Below are positions 7,165 to 18,414 of a stretch of DNA of 61,305 nucleotides, piece after piece. A program made the position numbers and the translations under genes. Positions within the stretch are counted from its first letter, which is position 1. Every line of letters begins with the position of its first letter. Source of the DNA: Verrucomicrobiota bacterium (GTDB lineage: Bacteria; Verrucomicrobiota; Verrucomicrobiia; Verrucomicrobiales; V1-33). The notes under the pieces were generated by a model that made no database searches, was not told where the DNA came from, and saw nothing but the letters and a program-made list of their open reading frames with translations. The stretch is from contig QQNF01000011.1 in NCBI GenBank assembly GCA_003402705.1, positions 1-61,305 of the forward strand, given 5' to 3'.

Positions 7165-9489
7165 ATGCCGAAGCAAACCATGGCGAGAACGAATCTGCGG
7201 CTTACTGCTTTTTTAACGATTGCTGCTGCGGGGGCTGCGGTGGCGGAGGCTCCGCTGTACGGCGGGAAGACGTATGTTAAGGATATCCGGCCGATGATGG
7301 AGAAGTACTGCTGGGATTGCCATGGGGACGAGGCGAAGAAGGGGGATGTGAATTTTGATGCGTTCGGGGACGAGGCGTCGATCCGTGGGGCGAGGAAGCT
7401 GTGGACGGGGACGATGTTTCACATTGAGCAGTGGACGATGCCGCCAGCGGACAAGAAGACCCAGCCGACGCGGGAGGAGCGGGAGTTGCTGGTGAACTGG
7501 ATCGACAGTGTGATCAATCCTGTGGATCCTGCGAATCCTGATCCCGGGCGGGTGACGATCCGGAGATTGAACCGGGTGGAGTACAACAATACGGTGAGGG
7601 ATCTGCTGGGGGTGAGTTTCCGGCCGGCGGATGAGTTTCCGGAGGACGACACGGGGTATGGATTTGATAATATCGGGGATGTGCTGTCGCTGCCGCCGAT
7701 TCTGATGGAGCGGTATCTGATTGCGGCGGACCGTGTGCTGGCGGAGGCGATTCCGGGGGATCCGCCGGTGCCGGAGAAGCGGGAGTACGAGGGGAAGGCG
7801 ATGCAGGGCGTGGGGTTGCCGGAGAAGGACCACCGGTTGCTGGCGTTTCCGGGGGAATGTGTGCTGGAGTATGATGCGCCGGTGGATGGGGAGTATGTGG
7901 TGAGGGCGGTGGTGTGGGCGGATCAGGCGGGGGGAGAGCGTGCGAAGTTGAGGATCAAGGCGGCGGATAAGGAGTTGAAGACGGTGGAGGTGGAGAGTGG
8001 GGATCGGGAGAAGCCGCAGACGATTGAGTTGAAGGTGAGTTTGAAGAAAGGGACGCAGGCGATCACGGTGGATTTCATCAATGATTATTACACGCCTGAC
8101 GAACCTGATCCTGCGAAGCGGGACCGGAATGTCAGGTTGAGGGGGATGGAGGTGGAAGGGCCGATGGGGGTGAAGGCTGGGGTGCCTGGGCCTGTGGTGA
8201 AGCGGCTGTTTGAGCGTGCGGGGGTGAAGCGTGAGAGTGACGAGGAAGTGAAAGGGTTGCTGGCGCAGTTTGCGAGTCGGGGGTTTCGGCGGGCGGCGCT
8301 GCCTGGGGAGATTGAGCGATTGGCGGGGATGTTCGGGGCGGCGCGGAAGCAGGGGCTGACGTGGCGTGAGAGTGTGCGGCTGGCGATGAAGGCGGTGCTG
8401 GTGTCGCCATATTTTCTGTTTCGGATCGAGTGGCAGCCTGAGGCTGGGAATGCGCAGAAGATTGTGGATGTGAGTGAGTATGCGCTGGCGAGCCGGTTGA
8501 GTTACTGGTTGTGGAGCAGCATGCCGGATGACGAGTTGCTGTCGCTGGCGTTGAGGAATCAGCTGCGGGCGAATCTGAAGGGGCAGGTGGATCGGATGCT
8601 GAAGGATCCGAAGGCGCGGGCGCTGGCGGAGAATTTCGGGGGGCAGTGGCTGGAGTTGCGGACCTTGAACGGGGCGAAGCCTGACAAGGATCGGTATCCT
8701 GAGTTCACGCCTGAGCTGCGGGCGGCGATGAAGGCGGAGACGGAGGGATTGTTTGCGCATGTGATCCGTGAGAACCGGCCGGTGACGGAGCTGCTGGATG
8801 CGGATTATTCCTATCTGAACGAGACGCTGGCTGGGTTTTACGGGATTCCAGGGGTGAGCGGGCCGGAGGTGAGGATGGTGAAGCTTCCGGCGGAGTCGCG
8901 GCGGCGCGGGATCCTAACGCATGCGAGCATTCTGACGGTGACGAGTGATTCGATCCGGACCTCGCCGGTGAAGCGGGGGAAGTGGTTGTTGGAGAATGTG
9001 CTGGGGTTGAGTGCGCCGCCAGCGCCGCCGGGGGTGCCGCCATTGGCGGAGGGTAAGGAAGTGGAGGCGACGGCGACGGTGAGGCAGCGGTTGGAGGCGC
9101 ACCGGACGAAGCCTGGGTGTGCGGGGTGTCACAGCCTGATTGATCCGCTGGGGTTTGCTCTGGAGAATTTCAATGCGATCGGGCGGTGGCGGGATAAGGA
9201 CGGGGAATTTCCGGTGGATACGGCTGGGGTGCTGACGACCGGGCAGAAGTTCAACGGGGCGCAGGAGCTGGCGGTGGTGTTATTGAAGGACCGGCGGGAG
9301 ACGTTTCTGCGGGGTGTGGTGAAGAAGATGCTGACGTATGCGTTAGGGCGCGGGGTGCAGCCTGCGGACAAGCCAGCGGTGGATGGGATTCTGGCGCGGA
9401 TGGCTAGGGAGAATGAGAGCATGCAGAGCCTGATCCATGGGGTGGCGGAGAGCCTGCCGTTTCAGAAGCGGCGGGGAGATGCGCCGTGA
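7165..9489 (+). CDS. DUF1592-family protein with two c-type haem motifs, 774 aa
   Basis: A planctomycete/verrucomicrobial secreted protein. After a signal peptide (cleavage near AVAEAP) there is a cytochrome-like motif CWDCH (49-53), then DUF1587 (RRLNRVEYNNTVRDLLGV from about 133), an inserted carbohydrate-binding-like beta domain (about 210-320), the DUF1595 region, DUF1592 (ALASRLSYWLWSSMPDDELL near 440), DUF1588 (RRGILTHASIL, SPVKRGKWLLE) and a C-terminal DUF1585 carrying CAGCH (652-656). These proteins are thought to act as periplasmic redox partners in polysaccharide or sugar oxidation; the exact role is not known. Normally a DUF1552 gene follows, but here a methyltransferase gene does. 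The start at 7165 has a GGGAGG-like site upstream; ATG 7180 is the alternative. Confidence 0.93.
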   Translation: MPKQTMARTNLRLTAFLTIAAAGAAVAEAPLYGGKTYVKDIRPMMEKYCWDCHGDEAKKGDVNFDAFGDEASIRGARKLWTGTMFHIEQWTMPPADKKTQPTREERELLVNWIDSVINPVDPANPDPGRVTIRRLNRVEYNNTVRDLLGVSFRPADEFPEDDTGYGFDNIGDVLSLPPILMERYLIAADRVLAEAIPGDPPVPEKREYEGKAMQGVGLPEKDHRLLAFPGECVLEYDAPVDGEYVVRAVVWADQAGGERAKLRIKAADKELKTVEVESGDREKPQTIELKVSLKKGTQAITVDFINDYYTPDEPDPAKRDRNVRLRGMEVEGPMGVKAGVPGPVVKRLFERAGVKRESDEEVKGLLAQFASRGFRRAALPGEIERLAGMFGAARKQGLTWRESVRLAMKAVLVSPYFLFRIEWQPEAGNAQKIVDVSEYALASRLSYWLWSSMPDDELLSLALRNQLRANLKGQVDRMLKDPKARALAENFGGQWLELRTLNGAKPDKDRYPEFTPELRAAMKAETEGLFAHVIRENRPVTELLDADYSYLNETLAGFYGIPGVSGPEVRMVKLPAESRRRGILTHASILTVTSDSIRTSPVKRGKWLLENVLGLSAPPAPPGVPPLAEGKEVEATATVRQRLEAHRTKPGCAGCHSLIDPLGFALENFNAIGRWRDKDGEFPVDTAGVLTTGQKFNGAQELAVVLLKDRRETFLRGVVKKMLTYALGRGVQPADKPAVDGILARMARENESMQSLIHGVAESLPFQKRRGDAP

Positions 9490-9515
9490 GGGGAGGAGGG
9501 GAACGGAGTGCGGGT

Positions 9516-10202
9516 ATGGAGCGAGCGGTGCGAACTGGAGGCGGGGAGTGGCGGCGCCGGGTGCTGGAGAGGCATGTGATTGCGGAGTTGCGGCGGCGGT
9601 TGCCGGATGGGGCGCGGGTGGTGGATGCGGGGTGCGGGAGCGGCGGGTTGCTGGCGGCGTTGCGACGGGCGCGGGTGCCGTGGGAGTTGTCGGGATTTGA
9701 TGCGAGTGTGCTGTCGGTGGAGCAGGCGCGGGCGCGGGGGTTTCGGGCGGTGGTGCCGGCACCGGCGGAGTCGCTGCCGATTCGTGGGGGCGGTCGGGAG
9801 GCGGTGGTCTGTCTGGATTTGCTAGGAAAGGCCTGGGTGGACGAAGGTGCGGTGATTGAGGAGATGGGGCGGGTGCTGCGGCCGGGCGGGTGGCTGATGG
9901 TGAATGTGCCGGCGTGGGAGGTGCTGGGGGCTGGTGGTGGGGGTGAGCGGCGGTATGGGGTGGGGAGGTTGCGGGGACTGCTGGTGCGGGACGAGTGGGA
10001 GGTGGAGCTGGTGCACGGGTGGGATGCGCTCGGGGTGCTGCCGGCGCTGTTGGGGTGGCGTGGTGGGGGAGGGAGCTGGTGGCCGCGGTGGCTGAGCGGC
10101 GTGCGGGCGAGCTTGGGCGAGATGGATCTGGCGGTGTGCCGGGCGATGCGGCTGCCGGTGGGGACGGAGCTGTTTGCGGTGGCGCGGAAGCGCCCGTGGT
10201 GA
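9516..10202 (+). CDS. class I SAM-dependent methyltransferase, 228 aa
   Basis: Motif I is RVVDAGCGSGGLLAAL near residues 33-48. It is followed by the acidic end of beta-2 (LSGFDAS), VVCLDLLGKAW (motif II region) and EMGRVLRPGGWLMVNVP (motif III). This is a small-molecule-type methyltransferase of the UbiE/MenG-like fold, substrate unknown. The ATG at 9516 has GGAG seven bases upstream and is preferred; a GTG at 9486 would overlap the stop of the DUF1592 gene by 4 bp and suggest translational coupling. It faces the ribbon-helix-helix gene tail to tail. Confidence 0.8.
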   Translation: MERAVRTGGGEWRRRVLERHVIAELRRRLPDGARVVDAGCGSGGLLAALRRARVPWELSGFDASVLSVEQARARGFRAVVPAPAESLPIRGGGREAVVCLDLLGKAWVDEGAVIEEMGRVLRPGGWLMVNVPAWEVLGAGGGGERRYGVGRLRGLLVRDEWEVELVHGWDALGVLPALLGWRGGGGSWWPRWLSGVRASLGEMDLAVCRAMRLPVGTELFAVARKRPW

Positions 10203-10243
10203 CGGGAGCGTGTGGCCGGTGCGGGGCTGATCAGGGAGATGGA

Positions 10244-10459
10244 TCAGGAGGGCTGATCAGGGCGGCCTTTGGGAGCGGCGATGATTTCGAGACCGCGTTT
10301 GATGGAGAGCCGGATGATATCGTTTCTGGAGAGACCGGTTTCAGCGATGGCGTCATCGATTTGCTGTTCGAGGTCGTCGGAGAGTTCCGGGATGTCGTCC
10401 GGATCTTCTGCCGGTTGGAAGGCCGGAGGCGTGCTGTAGGATCGGCCGGACTGAGACAT
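10244..10459 (-). CDS. ribbon-helix-helix-type small protein, 71 aa
   Basis: The C-terminal half has the CopG/MetJ-like strand-helix-helix pattern: ELSDDLEQQIDDAIAETG, then SRNDIIRLSIKRGLEII. This is typical of small DNA-binding antitoxin-like or autoregulatory proteins. The first 25 residues are Pro/Ser-rich and disordered. No toxin-sized partner gene lies beside it (methyltransferase on one side, ketosynthase on the other), so a toxin-antitoxin pair is not supported. The start is the ATG at 10457-10459. Confidence 0.65.
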   Translation of the reverse strand: MSQSGRSYSTPPAFQPAEDPDDIPELSDDLEQQIDDAIAETGLSRNDIIRLSIKRGLEIIAAPKGRPDQPS

Positions 10460-10544
10460 GGCGTGCGGGTTGGGTGAGGGAGAGGTGAAGATATACGGGG
10501 AGTATATGCATTGGCCAGGGGATTCTTTGGGAATGGGGAGGGAA

Positions 10545-11777
10545 TCAGCGGCTGAAGAGGAGGGCGGCGTGGAATCCCCAGAAGGCTGCGGCGAGGGAGA
10601 GGGCGAGCGGTTGGTCGGGAGGGAAAGGGTTGCCTGAGGAGAAGAGGAGGTGGTGGCAATCGGGGGCGGTGGGGCCCTGGAGGGGGGAGGGTGGGCGGAG
10701 ATTGTGGCGGAGGGATTCGATGGCGAGGATGGCCTCCATGACTGGGGTGGCACCGAGGCAGTGGCCGGTGATGGGTTTGGAGGCGACGAGTGGTGGTGGG
10801 GAGGGGAAGGAGGCGCGGAGGGCGGCGGCTTCTGCGGCGTCGTTGGCGGTGGTGCCGGTGCCGTGGGCGAGGATGAGGCCGACGGCGGAGGCTGGGAGGT
10901 TGGCGGAGCGGAGGGCGGCGTGGATGGCGCGCTGGAGCCCATCGCCTTCGGGGTGGATGGAGGCCATGCCTTCTGGGGCGGAGAGGAGCGACCAGCCGCG
11001 GAGTGTGGCGAGCGGGGTAGTGCCGCGGCGGGTGGCGGAGCTGAGGGATTCGAGGACGAGCATGGCGGCACCGGAGCCGGGGATGAGCCCGTTGCGGTCT
11101 GGGAGGAACGGGCGGCAGGCGGAGTGGGAGAGGACCCCGGCGGCGGAGAGCGAGGCGGTGACGAGCGGGTGGAGGGCGTCGTCGGTGCCGCCGGCGATCA
11201 TGGCGTCGGCGTTGCCGAGGGCGATTTGTTCTGCGGCTGCGGCGATGGCGAAGGCACCGGAGGCGCAGGCGGCGGAGACGGACCATGAGGGGCCGCGGGC
11301 GTTGAGGGCGTGGGTGATGGCACCGGTGGGGGCGGCGAGAGTGGTGGCGGGCCCCATGGTGGGGCGGAGCGGGAGATTGGCGTGGAGGAGGCTGGCGGCT
11401 TCGAGGGATTTGCGGATGGGGCCGCGGGAGGAACCGGTGATGACGCCGGTGCGGAGCGGGTCGGGGTGGAGATTGGCCATGGAGACGGCCATGTGGGCGG
11501 CTTCGAGGGCCCAGCGTGAAGAGTTGTCGAGTTTCCGCATGGTGTGGGACCATGGGTGGAGACGCCAGTTGGTGGGTGGGGCGGGGCAGCCGAGGAGCGT
11601 GAGCGGGTGGGGGCCTGGGAGGGAGAAGTTGAGTGGTTGGGCGAGTGGTGAGCGGTTGGTGAGGGCGAGCCAGAGGGCTTCGGGGCCGTGGCCGGCGGCG
11701 GAGACCACGCCCATGCCGGTGACGACGATGGGGTCGTGGGCGAGGAGGGTGGCGAGACTGAGGCGCGGGGCGACCAT
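10545..11777 (-). CDS. beta-ketoacyl synthase (FabF-like), 410 aa
   Basis: A thiolase-fold ketosynthase. The catalytic triad is intact: Cys171 in VSAACASGAFA, His305 in AHGTGTTAND, His339 in ITGHCLGA. The N-terminus has the usual IVVTGMGVVSAAG. It condenses acyl-ACP with malonyl-ACP. Its isolation from fabD/fabG/acpP genes, and the LolA-like gene starting 90 bp away on the other strand, suggest a specialised lipid or aryl-polyene-like pathway rather than housekeeping FabF, but no other such genes are in view. ATG 11775-11777 is chosen over an upstream TTG (11819) that would add 14 low-complexity residues. Confidence 0.9.
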   Translation of the reverse strand: MVAPRLSLATLLAHDPIVVTGMGVVSAAGHGPEALWLALTNRSPLAQPLNFSLPGPHPLTLLGCPAPPTNWRLHPWSHTMRKLDNSSRWALEAAHMAVSMANLHPDPLRTGVITGSSRGPIRKSLEAASLLHANLPLRPTMGPATTLAAPTGAITHALNARGPSWSVSAACASGAFAIAAAAEQIALGNADAMIAGGTDDALHPLVTASLSAAGVLSHSACRPFLPDRNGLIPGSGAAMLVLESLSSATRRGTTPLATLRGWSLLSAPEGMASIHPEGDGLQRAIHAALRSANLPASAVGLILAHGTGTTANDAAEAAALRASFPSPPPLVASKPITGHCLGATPVMEAILAIESLRHNLRPPSPLQGPTAPDCHHLLFSSGNPFPPDQPLALSLAAAFWGFHAALLFSR

Positions 11778-11867
11778 GGGTGAGGAGGCGGCGGTAGTGG
11801 GTGGAGGGCTGGTGGGCAAGCTGCGATTGGCGGTGGCGGGGGGCTGGGGAGTGTGTCAGAGGGAGGG

Positions 11868-12566
11868 ATGACCCGCCGAGAAGTGATTGGAATGCTGAGT
11901 GTGCTGCCGCTGCGAGTGATTGGTGAGGAAGCTGGAGCGGCGACGGGCGGGGCGGTGAGTGCGGCGGGGATGGCGGTGGTGGAGAAGTGGGTGAAGCGGA
12001 GTGCGGGGGTGAAGACCCTTGTGGCGGCGTTTCGTCAGGAGCGGAAGCTGATGACGATGAGGAAGGCGCTGGAGAGCACGGGGAAGCTGTGGTTTGCAGC
12101 GGAGCGCGGGGCGTTCCGGCTGGAGAGCGGGGATCCGGTGAAGTTTGTGGCGGTGGTGCGCGGGAGCGGGGAATTGACGGTGATGTTTCCTGAGAAGAAG
12201 GAAGCGGAGGTGATGAGCGGGGAGACGGTGGAGCGGAGTGAGTTAGGGCAGGCGATGCGGTTTCTGACGGCGGGTTTTCCGGATTCGATGGAGGCGTTGC
12301 GGAAGCGTTTTGAGATCGTGTCGGTGACGGCGGAGGGCGAGTGGCACCGGATTGAGCTGAAGCCTGCGGGGGCGGTGCCTGGGGCGACGGTGAGCGGGTT
12401 GTTTGTGCAGGTGGAGACGGCGACGGGGACGCCTGGGGCGGTGCATTTGAACCTGCGGGACGGGACGCGGATTTCGAATGTGTTTACGAAGCTGGAGGAG
12501 AACGGGGAGATTGCGGCGGAGCGGTTCGAGCCGGTGCTGGAGGGGTATAAAGTCAGGAAGAAGTGA
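11868..12566 (+). CDS. LolA-like outer-membrane lipoprotein carrier family protein, 232 aa
   Basis: The mature region matches the LolA/LolB half-barrel: VEKWVKRSAGVKTLVAAFRQ at the start (family hallmark of a helix followed by a F-x-Q-E strand), KLWFAAERGAFRLES, then repeated beta strands and a C-terminal lid. The N-terminus (MTRREVIGMLSVLPL) has a twin-arginine-like TRRE, so export may be by Tat. ATG 11868 has GGAGGG just upstream; a GTG at 11853 is the alternative. LolA paralogues beside ketosynthases occur in aryl-polyene-type clusters, where they may carry a lipid to the outer membrane. The 3' end overlaps the convergent AraC gene by 14 bp. Confidence 0.75.
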   Translation: MTRREVIGMLSVLPLRVIGEEAGAATGGAVSAAGMAVVEKWVKRSAGVKTLVAAFRQERKLMTMRKALESTGKLWFAAERGAFRLESGDPVKFVAVVRGSGELTVMFPEKKEAEVMSGETVERSELGQAMRFLTAGFPDSMEALRKRFEIVSVTAEGEWHRIELKPAGAVPGATVSGLFVQVETATGTPGAVHLNLRDGTRISNVFTKLEENGEIAAERFEPVLEGYKVRKK

Positions 12567-13344
12567 GGGTGGAGCGGGAGCGGAACGCGCCTGGGGGGAG
12601 GCCGGCGGTGCGGGTGAAGTGGCGGGTGAAGGCGCTCTGGTCGCAGAAGCCGCAGGTGAGGGCGATGTCGGCGATGGGTTCGGAGGTGCCTGCGAGGAGG
12701 TGCATGGCGTGTTCGATGCGGGCGCGGAGGACGAGACGCTGCGGGGTGGTGCCGAAGATTCTGCGGATGCGGGCGGTGAGTTGGGAGGGTGAGAGCCCGC
12801 TGGCGCGGGCGAGGGCTTCGGCGCTGACGGGTTCGCCGGCGTGGGCGTGGAGGTAGTCGAGGGCGCGGGCGACTTCGGGGTAGTCGCGTGAGGATTGGGA
12901 GCCGGGTGAGGTTTCGAGATCGCGGGAGATTCCGGCGACGCCGAGGATGTCGCCGTTGTCGCGGGCGCGGACCGGGTATTTGCTAGTGAGGCACCAGCCG
13001 CGGCGGCGATCCGGGTAGAAGTGGAGGTCGAGACTGTTGATGACGGGGCGGCCTTCGCGGATGACGCGTTCGTCCTGCTCGCGGTAATGGCGGGCGAGGG
13101 TGGCGGGGAAGAGATCGGAGGCGATGCGGCCGGAGAGGTCGAGGGGGTCGCGGCAGCCGCAGCGTGTGGCGAGGGTGCGGTTGACGTGGACGTAGCGGCC
13201 GGCGCGGTCTTTGACGAAGAAGACGACGTTAGGGATATCGTCGAAGAGACGGGCGACGGGGATGGTGGTGTGGCGGCCGTCGAGGAGGAGGACGGCGTCG
13301 AGAGGATTGTCAGGAGAGGGTGAGGAGCGGCGGGCGGCGGGCAT
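12553..13344 (-). CDS. PAS-domain AraC-family transcriptional regulator, 263 aa
   Basis: The N-terminal half is a PAS sensor domain (about 28-150: ARLFDDIPNVVFFVKDR, GRYVHVNRTLA and GRIASDLFP are typical PAS segments). The C-terminal 100 residues contain the two helix-turn-helices of AraC/XylS proteins: PVSAEALARASGLSPSQLT and PIADIALTCGFCDQSAFTRH, with FxRxFxRxxGxxPxxFR. The ligand is unknown. It starts 15 bp after the copper ATPase gene on the same strand, so it may be the last gene of that operon and could sense a signal linked to it. Its stop overlaps the convergent LolA-like gene. Confidence 0.92.
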   Translation of the reverse strand: MPAARRSSPSPDNPLDAVLLLDGRHTTIPVARLFDDIPNVVFFVKDRAGRYVHVNRTLATRCGCRDPLDLSGRIASDLFPATLARHYREQDERVIREGRPVINSLDLHFYPDRRRGWCLTSKYPVRARDNGDILGVAGISRDLETSPGSQSSRDYPEVARALDYLHAHAGEPVSAEALARASGLSPSQLTARIRRIFGTTPQRLVLRARIEHAMHLLAGTSEPIADIALTCGFCDQSAFTRHFTRTAGLPPGAFRSRSTLTSS

Positions 13345-13359
13345 GGTGGGCGCGGGGAG

Positions 13360-15626
<2,267 letters not shown>

Positions 15627-15630
<4 letters not shown>

Positions 15631-16391
15631 GAGAGGTTACCGGAGCGGAGGGCGGCTTCGGCGGCGGCGAGAGCTGCGGGATTGTCCCATGAGGCGGCGG
15701 AAGCGGCCAGGGAGGAGCGGTCGGTGGAGGCGAGCTGACGTGTGAGGGCGACGAGGGCGGGGAGACAGCGGACGAGATTATCGACGATGGTGACGGAGGC
15801 GGTGCGTGCGGTGCGGGAGAGCGGGTTGAGGTCGACGGTGACGACCTTTTTGCCGTTTCTGATGAGCGCGCCGCAGCGGTCGCCGTCTTCGAGTGGGACG
15901 AAGACGGCGTCGGCGGAGAAGATGCCGTCCGGGTGGACCCAGCGGCGGTTGTGGTCGATGTGTTCGAGGGCGTGGGAGCGTGAGGGCATGAGGACCTCGT
16001 GGGCACCGTGGTCGAGGAGCATGGAGCGGATGGCGAGTTCGCGCTGCGGGGAGGAGTGGAAGATATTGACTTCGAGGGCGGCACCGGTGGCGGCGGCTAG
16101 GTTGCAGACGTCCTGAGCGGCGAGGGCGCAGGCGTTGCCGTTGACGGAGATGACGGGGCGGGAGGCGGAGAGGAGCGTGGCGGCGGCGGCGGCGATGGCT
16201 GAGGAGGCGAACGGGTGGGTCTGCTCGCCTAGCAAATAGTCGAAGGCTTCGCCGCGGCCGTGGGCGATGAGCCCGTGGAGGGAAGTGACGCCGAGGGAGA
16301 CACCGGCGGTGATTTTCTCTCTGGTGATGAGGGAGAGGTAGCGCGGGTGGGACGGGGGGACTGGGAGGGAGGCTGGGTCGGAGGGAGTCAT
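15627..16391 (-). CDS. 4-phosphopantoate--beta-alanine ligase (archaeal-type phosphopantothenate synthetase), 254 aa
   Basis: The product matches the archaeal PPS family (former DUF137), which joins 4-phosphopantoate to beta-alanine using ATP in the archaeal route to coenzyme A. Family blocks are complete: [13 protein letters not shown] (15-27), [16 protein letters not shown] (41-56), PVISVNGN (79-86), [17 protein letters not shown] (147-163), [12 protein letters not shown] (165-176) and [20 protein letters not shown] (184-203). Length is normal. A pantoate kinase partner is not in the window. Codon use is like its neighbours, so any transfer is old. It overlaps both neighbours by 4 bp (ATGA at each junction), so it is translationally coupled between dacA-like and copA. 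Confidence 0.9.
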
Positions 16392-17233
16392 GAGCCGGAG
16401 AGACCGAGGGCCCAGTTGAGGAGACTGGCGCTTTCCTTCCAGATGACTTTAGAGGAGCTGCCGAGGATGACGCAGATGACGGTGCGGCCGCGGTAGGTGG
16501 CGCTGGAGATGAGGCATTTTCCGGCGGCGTTAGTGAAGCCGGTTTTCATGCCTGTGCAGATGGGGAGGAAGTGGGCGTTGCCGCGGCGGAGGAGGTAGTT
16601 AGTCGTCTCGAGTTTTTTCTGGCGGCCGTCGCCGCGGGTGATGGTGATTTCTGCGCGGCCGACGATGCCGCGGATGATGGGGTTGAAGAAGGCGGCGCGG
16701 GCGGCGCGGGACATGTCGCGAGCGGTGGAGTACTGGCCTTCTGCGGGGAGGCCGGAGGCGTTGATGAAGTGGCTGGAGGACATGCCGAGTTTGGCGGCGC
16801 GGCGGTTCATCCAGACGGAGAACTGGGATTCGGTGCCTGCGCAGCTGCGGGCCATGCAGTGGGCGCAGTCGTTGCAGCTTTCGATGAGCATGGCTTCGAG
16901 GACGGTGCGGAGCGGGAGTTTTTCGCCGACTTTGAGGTAGAGCTTGTGGGGTTCGACCTTGGTTTCCGAGAGCTTGACGGTGGTGATTTTGTCCATGCTG
17001 GTGGATTCGACGGCGACGAGGGCGCTGAGGAGCTTCTGGGTGCTGGCGACTGGGCGTTTTTCGTCGGCGTCTTTTTCGAAGAGGGCGGCACCGGTGACGG
17101 CGTCGATGACGATGCAGGCTTTGGCGGTGATGGTTGGGGGCGCGGGGAGTCGGCCCTGAGCGTGGAGGAGGGCGGCTGGGAGGGAGGCGGCGGCGAGGGT
17201 GGAGCGGCGCAGGAATTGGCGGCGAGGGATCAT
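16388..17233 (-). CDS. D-alanyl-D-alanine carboxypeptidase (S11 family), 281 aa
   Basis: A low-molecular-weight penicillin-binding protein that trims stem peptides of peptidoglycan. The three active-site motifs are present: SxxK as STQK (64-67), SxN as SCN (119-121) and KTG (230-232). The N-terminus MIPRRQFLRRSTLAAASLPAA has adjacent Arg pairs and a hydrophobic stretch consistent with a Tat signal, unusual for this family, which normally uses Sec. The C-terminal membrane-anchor domain of E. coli DacA is absent, so the product is short and probably soluble in the periplasm. The ATG at 17231-17233 overlaps the stop of the TPR gene by 4 bp. Confidence 0.92.
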   Translation of the reverse strand: MIPRRQFLRRSTLAAASLPAALLHAQGRLPAPPTITAKACIVIDAVTGAALFEKDADEKRPVASTQKLLSALVAVESTSMDKITTVKLSETKVEPHKLYLKVGEKLPLRTVLEAMLIESCNDCAHCMARSCAGTESQFSVWMNRRAAKLGMSSSHFINASGLPAEGQYSTARDMSRAARAAFFNPIIRGIVGRAEITITRGDGRQKKLETTNYLLRRGNAHFLPICTGMKTGFTNAAGKCLISSATYRGRTVICVILGSSSKVIWKESASLLNWALGLSGS

Positions 17234-18048
17234 GAGGACTTGCGTTTGCCGGGTGCGGGAGTGGGCCGGGCTGGTTTGGTAGGAACGGGTGGCTTGGGGG
17301 CGGCGGGGGCGGGAGCGGGCGGGGCGGCGGATTCTTCGTCGTCGGCGGGCTCCGAGGAGGGTTCGTCGGGTGATGCGGCGGGGTCTTTGCCGGAGAGTTG
17401 TTCTTCGATGACGGTGTCGGGCTGGGAGCCGAGCTGGCGGGCAGCGGAGTAGTGGCGGCGCGCCATTTCGAGGGCTGGCGGGCGGCGCTCGAGGTACATG
17501 ACGGCGAGGTTGAAGTGGGCCTCGGCGAATTTGGGTTCGAGGTCGATGGCCTTCTGGAGTTCGGATTCGGCGGCGGCGGTCCAGCCGACTTTCTTGAGGA
17601 TGATGGCGAGGGCGTTGCGCGGTTGAGGGTCGGCGGGGTTTTCGTGGACGGCGCGGGTGAGACAGGAGACGGCGCGCATGGGGGCGGCGAGTTCCATGTA
17701 GACGAGGCCGAGGGTGACCCATGAATCGGAGAGGGCGGGCTTGAGGGCGACGGCTTTTTCGAGGTGTTCGGCGGCGGGTTTGAGTTCTCCGAGCTGGTGT
17801 TCGACCTTGCCGAGATTGGACCATGCGCCGGCGTTGGCCGGATCGAGACGGACGACCTCGTTCCATGCGCGGCGGGCGGAGAGCCAGTCGTTTTCCTGCA
17901 TGGCGGCGACGGCGCGGCGTGAGGCGGCGGTGGATTCGCGCGATGGGGTGGGTTTGGAGGTGGGCGCTGGGTCCTCGGCACGTGCTGCTGCGAGCATGGC
18001 TGCGGCCAATGCTGGCAGGAGGAAGGTGGAGAGAAAGCGTGAGCGCAT
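17230..18048 (-). CDS. exported TPR-repeat protein, 272 aa
   Basis: Signal peptide (MRSRFLSTFLLPALAAAMLAAA, cleavage near ARAED), then about five tetratricopeptide repeats from residue 45 to 185 (AGAWSNLGKVEHQLGELKPA, SWVTLGLVYMELAAP, PRNALAIILKKVGW, AEAHFNLAVMYLERR). The last 65 residues are Pro/Ala/Glu-rich and disordered, ending in a basic KRKSS. It is a protein-interaction scaffold in the periplasm, partner unknown. It is the first gene of the run that continues through the carboxypeptidase, phosphopantothenate synthetase, copper ATPase and AraC genes. Confidence 0.85.
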   Translation of the reverse strand: MRSRFLSTFLLPALAAAMLAAARAEDPAPTSKPTPSRESTAASRRAVAAMQENDWLSARRAWNEVVRLDPANAGAWSNLGKVEHQLGELKPAAEHLEKAVALKPALSDSWVTLGLVYMELAAPMRAVSCLTRAVHENPADPQPRNALAIILKKVGWTAAAESELQKAIDLEPKFAEAHFNLAVMYLERRPPALEMARRHYSAARQLGSQPDTVIEEQLSGKDPAASPDEPSSEPADDEESAAPPAPAPAAPKPPVPTKPARPTPAPGKRKSS

Positions 18049-18130
18049 GGAGACAGACAGACCCTGTCACCTTTGGGGGGCGACGCGGCGGGTTTCAAAT
18101 GCGGAATCGCGTCGGGTTGAGGGGAGGGGG

Positions 18131-18165
18131 GAAATTGAAAATTGGAAATAGTGAATAGTGAAAGT
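18131..18165. repeat. imperfect period-7 repeat array
   Basis: Five successive heptads gaaattg, aaaattg, gaaatag, tgaatag, tgaaagt. This A/T-rich tract is in an otherwise G-rich spacer upstream of the TPR gene. It shares its period with the array at 2252. Confidence 0.7.
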
Positions 18166-18224
18166 GTGCTTGTGGGGAGAGGGGCGGGCGTTTTGGGAGG
18201 TGCTTGTGCGGAGAGGGGTGGGCG
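18166..18224. repeat. 25-bp direct repeat, two copies
   Basis: gtgcttgtggggagagg... at 18166-18190 and a second copy at 18200-18224 differ at 2 of 25 positions, separated by 9 bases. Just downstream (about 18236-18265) the words ggatcggg and ggatctgac recur. Noncoding simple-repeat spacer. Confidence 0.7.
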
Positions 18225-18414
18225 GGATGAGATAGGACGGATCGGGCGGATCTGACGGATCGGGTAGGGGGCGTGAACGGAAGAGGCTGGATGGGAGAGC
18301 GGGCCGCGCGCACTCCGTGCGCCCCGAGAGCTGTGATGCTCCCAGCAGTCCAGAGCCTGCGGCGCTCTGGTTGGGAGAGGGGCGGGTCTCGCCCTTTCAG
18401 GGCTTTGGATTTAT

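Noticed and set aside
10244..10459. Toxin-antitoxin pair
   Set aside because: The ribbon-helix-helix protein has no toxin-sized partner on either side.
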